Of a stretch of 64,000 nt of DNA, positions 37,131-46,499 are shown one piece after another (the first letter of the stretch is position 1; every line of letters starts with the position of its first letter). The notes under the pieces were generated by a model. It was not told the origin of the DNA. It made no database searches and was given only the letters and a program-made list of their open reading frames with translations. The DNA is from Moringa oleifera (taxonomy: Eukaryota > Streptophyta > Magnoliopsida > Brassicales > Moringaceae), in NCBI GenBank assembly GCA_021397835.1, contig JAJFZO010000034.1:6911001-6975000 (forward strand). The letters are read 5' to 3'. Both the position numbers and the translations under genes were made by a program.

Positions 37131-38185
37131 TTTTAGTTAAGTATTTGCTGAAAAGCTTAATAATCTCGATGGCAACTTCTATTTAACAGTTCTATGAACA
37201 TACCAAACTCGTCAATGAACTTATTACTCGTTGAGAATCACAGATACAAGTTGAATTGCACAAAATTCTAAAAACAATTGACTTGTCAAAATATTGTAAA
37301 ATCAATCTTGTGGGTTATATAATTCTTGAATAGTCATCACAAAGGGATGCATAATGTCTTCAAGAAAACAAATGCATGTCAATAATAGGGTATGTATTCA
37401 CCACATAGATGAGATGCATTAAGAAAATAGTCTGAGCATTAACATAAAAAAAAAAGTAAGATCATTTTTATTTTCTCTTGTCTTTTTGATAAGTAACAGA
37501 CATTTTTATTCTCTTAATAACTTTATTAATCTTTCGAAAAAAAACAAAACACACACACACACACAAAAGAAGCAACATGTATTCTCAAAAGGGACAAAAC
37601 ATTGAAACCTGTTTAAAGAAACTCACAAGAACATAGAGAAAAAAATACAAAAATTTTTAAAATTTTTTGAAAATCAAATGAAGAACATAAAAAAAATCAA
37701 AAAAATATATATTAAGTAAAATAGAAAATAAGAAAATAAAATAAAAAACCTAAAAATGCAAGAAAAATAAATAAAAAGAATATCCAAGAAAAACAATAAA
37801 GTAAAAAATTATAAAAAATGAAAAACAATAAAAAAAGAAAAGAGAGAAAATGAAATTGGAAAAAAATGAAGTGAAATTTAAAAAAGAATCTACGAATATA
37901 ATGAAAATTAAACAATAGAGAAAGGGAATCAAAGAAATTGAAAAGAAAATCAAATAAAACCAAAGTAACAAAAAGAAAATCCGATAAAACAAAAAAATTA
38001 AAAAATTCATCAAAATTAAAAAAGAGAAGAAAAGGAAAAAAGGAAAAATAAAAAATAAAAAACCAAATAAGAAAAATCAAAGAAAAGAGCATTATGGAGG
38101 AAAATGCACAAAAAAAAGGAAAGATCATCAAATGAAAGAAAAAAATATATCAAAATAATAAAATGAAATAATATTTTTATAAAAA
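37131..38185. other. AT-rich spacer with (AC)n microsatellite
   Basis: No gene was seen. An (AC)8-type microsatellite lies at about 37,549-37,564. From 37,640 the plus strand is A-rich low-complexity DNA, whose Phe/Leu-rich minus-strand frames (for example 37,712-38,131) are compositional artefacts. The stretch 37,360-37,640 resembles 5990-6250. Confidence 0.6.
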
Positions 38186-38189
38186 AAGA

Positions 38190-38254
38190 AGGATGCAACA
38201 TGAGAATTGTTTAGGAGGAACCACTTATCATAATATTACTCTCGCCCAAGCACG
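38190..38254 (-). pseudogene. 5S rRNA pseudogene (psi-5S-3), truncated
   Basis: It begins 'ggatgcaacatgag' (canonical 3' end of 5S as reverse complement) and keeps 'ctctcgcccaagcacg' unchanged, then breaks off. About half of the gene is present. Confidence 0.85.
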
Positions 38255-38320
38255 TATAAATAATAAAAAATAATTAAAAATAATAAAATTTTAAAAAATA
38301 TTTTATAAAAAGAAAAAGGA

Positions 38321-38441
38321 ATGGTGCAATACGAGGATTTCTCATGAAAAACCATTTATCCTAGTATTACTCTTACTCAAGCACGTCCAACTTTAAAGTT
38401 CTGATGGGACTTGATACATTACTACTAGTGTGATCGAACTC
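38321..38441 (-). pseudogene. 5S rRNA pseudogene (psi-5S-4), near full length
   Basis: This is a nearly complete decayed 5S, about 120 bp. It has 'ggtgcaatacgaggatt', 'cctagtattactcttactca', 'agcacgtccaactttaaag', 'ttctgatgggac' and 'gtgtgatcgaact' in canonical order. Mutations fall in the internal promoter region. Confidence 0.9.
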
Positions 38442-38620
38442 AAAAAAAATCCAAAAGATATTGAAAATGAAAGAAAATAGTGAAATTAACAAGATATAAA
38501 AAAAGAGCATAAGGGAAAATAATGATAGAAAAAGAAACAAAAATAAAATAAAATAAAACAAAAGATAATCATAAGGAAGAAAAGAAAATAAATAAATAAA
38601 TAATTATCTAAAAAAAAGGA

Positions 38621-38739
38621 GGGTGCACAAGAGTATTTTCAAGGAAGAACCATCCATCCTAGTACTACTCTTGCCTAAGCACACTTAACTTCGGAATTCT
38701 AATGGGATTTGATGCATAAGTATTGGTATAATCGCACCT
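38621..38739 (-). pseudogene. 5S rRNA pseudogene (psi-5S-5), best preserved
   Basis: This is a 119-bp, essentially full-length reverse-complement 5S. Blocks present include 'ccatcctagtactactcttg', 'cttaacttcgga' and 'ggtataatcgcacc'. Many differences from the canonical plant sequence are C-to-T or G-to-A changes (for example 'ctcgcccaagcacg' to 'cttgcctaagcaca'), the pattern expected of methylated-cytosine decay. Confidence 0.93.
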
Positions 38740-38862
38740 AAAAATCTAAAAACTATTATAAAAAATACAAAAATATATAAAAAATAAAATAAAAGATAAT
38801 CTAAAGGAAGAAAAAATAAATTCAAACATAAATTTTTACAAAAAAAAAAAAAAGGAAAAGAA

Positions 38863-38981
38863 GGATGTAACATGAGGATTTTACAAAAAGAGCCGCTCAT
38901 CCTATTACTACACTCGCCAAGCATGCTTAACTTTAGAGTTTTAATGGGATCCCATGCATCAATATTAGTATGATCACACCT
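38863..38981 (-). pseudogene. 5S rRNA pseudogene (psi-5S-6), full length
   Basis: A full-length decayed copy starting 'ggatgtaacatgaggatttt', with 'actcgccaagcatgcttaac', 'tttaatgggatccca' and 'agtatgatcacacc'. Short deletions occur in the 'cctagtactact' and 'gcccaag' segments. Confidence 0.92.
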
Positions 38982-39148
38982 AAAACTTAAAAAAGTATTA
39001 AAAATTAAAAAATAAAATCATAACAAAGAAAAGAACATAATAGAAAAAAAAAGACAAAAAAAAAACAAAATAAAAATCAAAGATTATCAAAAAATAAAAA
39101 TAAATAAAAAATAGTAAAATACAAATTTTTTTTGTCAAAAAGAAAAAT

Positions 39149-39246
39149 TGTGCAACACAAGGATTTTTAAAAATGAGTCACCTATCTTAGTACTACTTTC
39201 GCTCAAGCATACTTAATTTTAGAGTTCTGATGGGATCGACGCATTC
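39149..39246 (-). pseudogene. 5S rRNA pseudogene (psi-5S-7)
   Basis: It starts 'tgtgcaacacaaggattt' and keeps 'tagtactactttcgctcaag', 'agagttctgatgggatc' and 'gacgcatt'. The 5' end of the 5S gene (the tgatcgcatc end on this strand) is missing. Confidence 0.9.
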
Positions 39247-39308
39247 AAAAAACGAAAAAAATTTGATTGTAAATTTCAATGAAATGAAATAAAATAAAAT
39301 AAAAAAAT

Positions 39309-39365
39309 GTGCAATACGAGAATTTTATAAGAGAAATCACCCATCCTAGTACTGCTTTCACACTC
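39309..39365 (-). pseudogene. 5S rRNA pseudogene (psi-5S-8), truncated
   Basis: It has 'gtgcaatacgagaattt' and 'cacccatcctagtactgctt', then breaks off after 'cactc'. It is the last recognisable copy of the cluster. Confidence 0.85.
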
Positions 39366-40990
39366 AAAAATTTTTAAAAATATTGAAAAAGATAAAACAA
39401 AGAAAATCATAAAAGAGAAAAGAGCTTAAAGGAGGAAAATAAAATAAATAAATAAATAAAATAGAATACCAAAGATTTCTCTTCTCACCTTGAATGGCCA
39501 ACATAGTAATATTGAAAAACAAGCTGTATGCATCACTTGATCTAGTACCTAGCAAAATTTAAAAGGGCTCTAACTATTTCAAAAATCACTACATGTCAAA
39601 GACTTGAAATATACTTGTTATTCTTTTAAAAAAAAACTAAAAATCATAAAACTGTCACATGCAAACTAAATTGAACAAAAAAATAACTCACCATAATAAA
39701 CAAAAAGGGATCTATAAAGAATGGAAGAATCTGGCCAATCACAGTCAAAAATCACTAACCTTCTCATTGCAGACTATGGGAAAAATCTTTATTGTTAGAG
39801 CAACAGGCTCCAACACAACTATGACTTCACTTTCATTAGCTTCAACCATGAAACACAATTAACCAACAAGAATTAACAATGCAACCTTTTTGTCTTAGAT
39901 ATCTAAGGATTTTTGAATCGAAAAAAAGAAATTCACTTAACTAACAAAATGCAGTTGGAATTTATTTTTTTCATTATTAAAGCCAAGAAAAGGTAAGATC
40001 ACAAAATTTACAATGAAAAATGATACATTTAAAAGAGATGATAGGGCAAGAAAAAAAAAGGATAACATAAAGCTGTTCCCTTAGCAATCATAAAAATATT
40101 ATCCACACTTTGTTAATCCAAAGAGAAAAAAATCTAAGGAAATGCAATAAAATAGAAGCAATTAAAGAAAAAAATCCAGAAAAACATTAAGAACACAAAA
40201 GAAAAGAAAATCCATGAACAAAAATAAAATAGAATCCAAAAATTCATAAATTTTTTTGAAAAAAAAAAGAGATCAAAGAAAACCAAACAAAAAAAGATAT
40301 TCAAGAATGCCAAATAAACTAAAAGAAAATCTAAAAACACCAAAGTAATTGAAATAAAATACAAGAAAGAAACTGAAAGAAAATTCAGCAAAATTGAGAA
40401 AGCACATGCATGAAAAAGCAGTAGTAAGGAAACTTATAGAAAATCCAAGAAAACCAAAAAAACAAAAGAGAAGAAAATACAAGTAAGAAATCCACGAAAA
40501 TCAACTAAACTAAAATAAAATCTAAGAAGACTAAAGAAATTCAAAGAAAGTCCAAAAAAACCAAGAAACTAAAGAAAATCTAACAAAATTAGAACATACA
40601 AACAAGAAAAGGCAGTAGCCAAAAACTTCATACAATTACTAAATGAAGTACAAGGAAGAAAAGTACATAAACTAATATAGGAAAATAAAAATATTTAAAT
40701 AATGATCATAATTCATTTTCTTGAAACCGCCATATCAGGCCAACAGATCATCATACAAACACAATTAAGGTGTTTCTTTGTTATACTTAATAACTTCTTC
40801 CAATACAACAAAATATGATAATTTGGGAACAAATATAAAATTATCAAAAAACTTTATGCGCAGTATTACTTCAACAACTTAGTCATTACTTTAATTAGTT
40901 AAATGCAACACTTTATTTTTAGAGACCAAAATCAATGGATGGGCAATGCAAATCAAAGACGATATTAATTCTGAGTTATGCAAAGATATG
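39366..40990. other. No gene recognised, A-rich low-complexity DNA
   Basis: The stretch 40,130-40,620 is an irregular purine-rich repeat built from 'gaaaatccaagaaaaccaaa'-like phrases; long minus-strand Phe/Leu frames there are artefacts. The stretch 39,700-39,870 matches 6540-6680, and its minus-strand reading (ANESEVIVVLEPVAL) resembles the module A frame near 34,440. Confidence 0.55.
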
Positions 40991-40999
40991 GAAGGAATG

Positions 41000-42228
41000 T
41001 TTGAAAGGTGGAAGAAAAAGCTGGAGAAATTGTAGAAAAATTTAGAGAAATTGCTCTCAGCTCCATGGGGAAAAAGGCTAGTGGAGGGCTCACCAGAATC
41101 GATTTGTATGGAAGGATCATTGCTGAAGGATACAGATCTGCCATCTCAAAAATTTTATCTGATATAGGAACCTAAGATTTCTAATACTGTGATGGAGGTT
41201 ACTAGGATCAGTATGAGAAAAAGAAAGTTAGAATGCCTTCATTTTGATATGACTTCCTTGGGTGGATGAAGACTGAACAATTCTTTGACGCCGTAAAGAT
41301 TCCAGCACATGTGAACGCGCACACAATAATGATCCACTTGGATGGCAAAGCCTTCAAATGGCATTAAAGATTTATGCTGTCCAAAGGTGAGTTGAATGAC
41401 ATGGATTGGCACAAGCACGCCAAGGTTATGAGGGCTCGATTCTACCACACAGAATATGAAGACCTCATGTCAAATATGGTGAGTTTAAAGCAATTAGTTT
41501 TGTAGATGAGTATTATGAAGACTTTGAAGCATTGTTGAATTTGATTGAATTAAGTGACGATAATGCCCTTAACATTTTTGTTAGCAATTTGAAGGTGGAA
41601 ATCTCTAAATTTGTTAGACTATTGTGCCCTAAGCATTTAACTTAGGCCCTAAATCAAGCTTGTCAGGTTGAACGAATACTTTATAATGTCCCACGCAAAC
41701 CCTTGATGACATACAAACCCAATTCCACTACTTACCAAGCTCCTTGTAGCTCTACTTACAAGGAGCCAAATTACTCACCCACTGCTTTACCTCCGTTACT
41801 GCCTAACCCAAAAATGCCTCCCTTACCATACACTTCCCAATCTAAACAGCTCACTTATTCTACAAACACCACTCCACCAAATCTCCTCTTAACAAATCTA
41901 AAATTAATTGAGCCAATGGAATCACCGCCAAAGAAGAAAGGGAAGAAAGAAGAAGAAAGGGCCAATGTATGTGTCTGGTTCCAATTTTACGTTTGGCCAC
42001 AAATGCTCAAAGTCTCAATTGTATCAGTTGTTGATGTCTGGAAAGGAGACTCAAGAAGAAGAACATGAGGAGTTTTGTGAGTGTGAAGACGTGTTTGAGG
42101 AGATAGGAGGCCTCATGGAGGAAAATGCTATGTTAAATACTATTTCATTACAAGCTGTGTGGGTTCAGAGGGTTATCAAACCATATTGGAGGGCAAAATT
42201 AAAAACCCAAACTTAATAGTTTTGGTTG
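41000..42228 (+). mobile_element. Ty3/gypsy gag fragment (copy G1)
   Basis: The plus strand encodes a retrotransposon Gag with frameshifts. It has FDAVKIPAHV (about 41,287), HLDGKAFKWH followed by a stop (about 41,335-41,365), then VDEYYEDFEALLNLIELSDD (41,502-41,561), LNQACQVERILYNVP and MTYKPNSTTYQAP. A Lys-rich linker leads to a short piece of the protease N-side (ENAMLNTISLQAV, then KIKNPNL). The same protein family is present on the minus strand at 52,561-53,200. The copy breaks off at about 42,228, directly where the 3' end of the subtilase pseudogene begins. No LTR was recognised. Confidence 0.85.
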
Positions 42229-42234
42229 CCAAAG

Positions 42235-44080
42235 TAGTATCCAGTGTTCACTTTGTGGCTGTGGAGACTATAACCTTAAAGGAGATCTTCTTGTTGGCAC
42301 AGTTCAAAACCAAAACATCAGTCTTTACAGCTAAAGATACGCCAAATGGATGCTCAATCAGCACTCTGTATTTCGAGTTGGTAGGGCCAACATTCGTGAC
42401 AGTTCTAGTGAAAGTGGCTGAATTTTGCAAATCTGCAATGGTAATTAAAGGTAAATTCACATCCAGAACAGAAGGCTTAGGCCGAGGGCAGATGGTGGTA
42501 TTTCCCACAAACTGAGAGATAGAGTCATTGTAACCGGCAGCCCACATCTAGAGGATGTACTCTTCTTTTCACATGTCATATACAAGACCAGGTTCTGCTG
42601 CCTTGTTTGGGTTCACAAGGCCACCTCCATAATCAAAGGGATCAACCAAGAGTAACAAAGAGTAATTGAAACCTGTTGTGACAATGGCAGATGCTTTCAA
42701 CATATCAAATATTGCAATTTATGCAGTCAATTTGGATCCTACAAACTGAAGAAGATGACAGAGAGGGGTCCCATAAGGAATTGGATGGTAATTGAAACCT
42801 ATTGTGACAATGGCAGATGTTATGGCAGCTGGGGACCAACTAGGGTGTAACACTTCGAGGAGTGCTACAATGCCTGAGACAATAAGAGTTGCCATGGTTG
42901 CCCCTGAATGCAGAGCAAACCCACCATCCATGAAGGGATCCAGAGGAGTAGTGGGTGCTAATATACTTACACCAGGGGCAGCTATATCTGGCTGCATTCC
43001 ACCAAAGCATGATCAATTGACTTTGACTCGATGAAATTTTTTTTATTAGCTGCTCAATGGGTCCCCTTAAAAATCAAATTTGGCAAAAAAACATAAGGAA
43101 AATCATACCTTAAGAATATCTGGAGAAATGGAGCTAGATCTTCTTGATGAAAAGGTTGCTACCTTGGTTGCCACAGGCTTCCCTGCCAGTGTTCTAGCAG
43201 GGCTTATTTTTACCACTGGTGAGCTGTGTGAGCCCACAAAGCACCATCAGACATTCAGACACCAGCTAATTAATTTGTGATTATAGTGTTTGAAAATAAT
43301 CATATGCATGGTAGAACAAATGTAGAAGAGCATTTGGGTTCCAAGCTCACTCACAATCAGATTCAAGTGAGACTAGTTTCAGGTGGAAATAATTGATGAA
43401 TTACTTTGCTTTGTTCTAGTGAACAGATGCATAAAAGTAATTGAAACATTTGATTTTTTAATATATTTGGGCAATAAATGGTGTTCATTGAGGAACTTCA
43501 AACATGAAAATACCTGCAATCTGTTGAGCTTGAGATTCTGCACCCTTGGCTGGAAAGCTAGAGAAGCCATGTCTTTAACTGTAAACCATTGAGTCAAGGG
43601 CAGCTCCTTTGCTGCAGCATGTATTTAGCAACAAACATTAATAACGATCCTGGATATTCTTTAAATGCATCAAGGCAGATACCATAAGTAATTTCCTTAT
43701 TTCAATATAAGAATAGTTTTCCAATTCTGGGTATGCTCATTTATGTCCCAACATATACAAAGAATGTAATATTCTCACACCAAAAGGAAGCTTTAGAGGC
43801 TAAAAAACATTGCATATTGTTCATATATACCATTCACAACGATGAGAAACTGATCTGCTTTAGCTGTTGGACACAAAAACTCTTTTTTTAACACAATTTG
43901 GATAATTACTTTACCAATATTAAGACCTTAAAACCCTGTAAAGCATTGAAGTCTATGGTGTTAGATGGTGAAGTTGTAAGTTATACCTTCTTAAGAATTG
44001 ATGCCAGCATATCATGATGTGATTTAGTGACAAGTTCGGGATCATTCTGTTGCCTCTCACTCATATAAATTATGTGAACC
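42235..44080 (-). pseudogene. Plant subtilase (SBT3-like) pseudogene, unprocessed
   Basis: Subtilases are secreted serine proteases with an I9 propeptide. Minus-strand exons: 44,080-43,987 reads YMSERQQNDPELVTKSHHDM and LASILKK (I9 start); 43,611-43,514 reads GAALDSMVYS, a stop, then RHGFSSFPAK and ESQAQQIA (I9 end); 43,225-43,109 reads SPVVKISPARTLAGKPVATK and FSSRRSSSISPDILK, where the family has RGPS; 42,991 onwards reads PDIAAPGVSILAP, HSGATMATL and SPAAITSAIV. The catalytic serine of GTSMA is replaced by threonine (codon 42,896-42,898). Then come [20 protein letters not shown], a stop, and the Fn3-like domain (FTRTVTNVGPTNSKYRVLIE) to KVIVSTATK. The catalytic Asp and His regions and most of the PA domain are missing. 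The last roughly 40 residues are cut off at the gypsy fragment. It is clearly dead. Confidence 0.92.
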
Positions 44081-44089
44081 TATCAAGCA

Positions 44090-45250
44090 AACAACATGTT
44101 GGTTATCTACAAGTTATGAATTTGAGAAGTAATATTGCCAGGAAAAGATAGATACTGACTTGCTATTGCCACTGACTGGCACAATCAAACTGTACTGCCC
44201 ATTTAGAATTAACAAAAGACTGAGTGCCACAAAGGCTGCAGCTTTGAATTCTCTTCCCAATCAGAAGAAACCCCATTGAATCTCTATCCTTGAAAAAATA
44301 GAAATATCTACTTGCAGGTTTAGGCACCTAAAACACAAAGTGCAGACCCTCTTATATAAAAGTTCCAGTCCTGTTTATTTCCCCAGATAAAATTTGACTT
44401 TCAACATTTTCTTTTGTTCCTTTATTTATTATTCTATCCATTATCTGGAGATGCATGTCCCAACTTATGTTTGATCAAAGATAAAAAAAACTTTAGATTA
44501 TCTTGAAAGAGATATCTTTCAGATAACAAAGCCTATTGTCACCAAATTGTCTGACAGCATTGCAAATAGTATTAGGAGTAGAACCTATTTGAAATAAGAT
44601 TAAGACCATGTTTGCATCAAGAAAAAACCTTAATCTGACATATGAATACCATCTCATTACAAAAATAAAGAAGTAAAGTCCAAGCAATAGGCAAGCAAAT
44701 AAGTTCAAAGATAAGAACGAACAAATAAACAAATCAGATTGCCAAAATAATCATGCAGGTTCTTCAATAAACTTCTAGATGAAGAAACGATAATATCAGG
44801 AAAAAAATGAGAAACAGAATAGTTATTAAAAAAGAAGAACAGAATATTTAGCTAGTTAACAGGACTCCTTCCGAAGGCAACTTCAGTTTTTTCATTTTCA
44901 GTGGACTGCATACAAATGAAAGGATACAGAACAGGCATAAGGAATATCCACATAATCAAGAAATTGTTTAACAGCTGACATTTGACTTGGTCCCTAATTT
45001 GAGTTCTAAGTACCTTTCTTGTCTCTATTTTGTTTCAAATGCTTTTTTCTAATTTCAACACAAAGAAAATACTTCATTCTCACATTTTATATCATATTTT
45101 CATCTCAATTTTGATAGAATAGTTCATTGATGAATTAATGTAAGTGTAAGGAGAGGTGCACATTTGACTCACAGATGTACTCGGTATTCTTTGCATTGCT
45201 ACTATATGCATCTTAGTTAAATTTTTTCTTTTATGTTTTACATTATGAAC
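44090..45250. other. No gene recognised
   Basis: This lies upstream of the subtilase pseudogene (minus) and of the glycosylase pseudogene (plus). Frames such as 44,493-44,732 (minus) have no domain. It could hold former promoters or lost first exons of both genes: the subtilase signal-peptide exon and the glycosylase N-terminus were not found. Confidence 0.4.
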
Positions 45251-45256
45251 CTACAG

Positions 45257-46494
45257 TTGCAATTAAGAGACTCAAATTCAACTTTCAATCTAGAAAAAGC
45301 AGTGTGCAATTATGGCTTTTTCATGATGGCTCCCAATACATGGAATCCTTCTACAAAATCACTTGAGAGACCTTTACGGCTCTCAAATGACTTGTTCTCA
45401 GTAAACGTTTTTATCTCACACCCTTCCAACTGTGATTTTTTCATTATTCAGGTGCATTGCATTGACAATCTATCTTATTTGGATCGACGAGTTGTACTGG
45501 TAACTCTCTCTTTCCCTTTCATTTCATTACAAACAACACATATGTGCATAATCTTGTTTATGAATTTGGGATACTAAGGAATAAGTGGCAAGAATGTTGA
45601 GGATATCAAAGAAGAATGAGAAAGACATAAGGGAGTGTCATTGTTTTGTATGTTCTCTATGCTTTATGTTGTTATTTACAAAAGTTAATTCATGTTGGTA
45701 ATAACATTTTTCCAAACGCAGAATAGGTGGGCAAGGACATTGGATATGGTAAAGCGTCTTTGTGAACTTGAATCAAAAACAACAAATAAGAGATTGAATA
45801 GATCAAAGAAAAATAGAGATGTCAAGGCTATGAAAGCTCAAACCATAAGGAATTTTTCTAACACGAGAGAACTTGCTGGCCTAAATGAAGATTTTCTAAA
45901 AGAGCATTGTAGACTTGGGTGTAGAGCAAGTTGTATTCTTGAATTTGCTAAAATGGTTGAAAGTGGAAGACTTAATCTTGATGAATTGGAAGAATTAGAA
46001 TGTGGCGCATTGGTAGATGAAGATTGATGAAGATTAAAGGTGCTGGGTCTTTTAGGTGCTCAAATGTACTGACGTGCATGGGATTTTATCAAAATATTCC
46101 TACAGATAGGGAAACTATTTGACACTGGAAGAAGGTAATGAAACATTTTTTTTTTATCTGATTAAAAGTAGAATTATGTTATTTTGTATAATGATGAGTC
46201 CATTGTTAGATGCATGGCATGGAGGAATGCTCTAAGTGGAAAGTTGAAGAAGATGTTAAAGCAACATATGATAAATATGCACCATTTCGATGTTTGGCAT
46301 ACTGGTATCACTTTTATTTGTCTGTTATTAACGATTGTAATAGAAAACTCACATGTCAAATAGGATGGGTGACTTATGGTTCTTGTTGCAGGTTGGAGCT
46401 CTCCAATTATGAAAAGGAATGCAGAAAATTGAAGGAGCTCCCAAGGTCTGAGTATCACACTGTAAATGGAAGCATCCATGGAAGAAAGTGAATG
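45257..46494 (+). pseudogene. HhH-GPD base-excision DNA glycosylase-like pseudogene
   Basis: The plant HhH-GPD family removes damaged bases in DNA repair. Exons: 45,257-45,499 contains STFNLEKAVCNYGFFMMAPN; 45,579 to about 45,640 contains a stop, then VARMLRISKKNEKDIRE; 45,722-46,134 contains RWARTLDMVKRLCELESK, ELAGLNEDFLKEHCRLGCRA, LEFAKMVESGRL, then after a frameshift IKGAGSFRCSNVLTCMGFYQ and IPTDRETI, and a stop; 46,210-46,304 contains DKYAPFRCLAYW; 46,392-46,494 contains LELSNYEKECRKLKELPRSE and the natural stop. Splice sites are well kept and the W codon is split correctly across the last intron. Two premature stops sit where the family has Gln (CAA to TAA at 45,582) and Arg (CGA to TGA at 46,120). 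The segment between exons 2 and 3 is missing. The family assignment is from remembered motifs. Confidence 0.82.
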
Positions 46495-46499
46495 AATGA

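Noticed and set aside
37712..38131. Long minus-strand open frames rich in Phe, Leu, Ile and Ser (139 and 87 codons), resembling a membrane protein
   Set aside because: They are the reverse complement of A-rich low-complexity DNA; the composition alone produces poly-Phe frames, several overlap in different frames, and there is no domain or splice context. The same applies to 38,016-38,201, 38,373-38,561, 38,685-38,924 and 40,134-40,482.
38621..38739. A functional 5S rRNA gene
   Set aside because: The internal promoter segment carries several substitutions and the typical flanks are missing; all eight copies are decayed or truncated.
5300..39365. 5S-like units read as CRISPR-like or generic tandem repeats
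   Set aside because: The repeated blocks match the reverse complement of plant 5S rRNA in order and length; the organism is a eukaryote and the spacers are A-rich, not unique spacers.
42792..43034. Plus-strand 80-codon frame over the subtilase
   Set aside because: It is the antisense shadow of the subtilase PDIAAPGV/GATMA exon.
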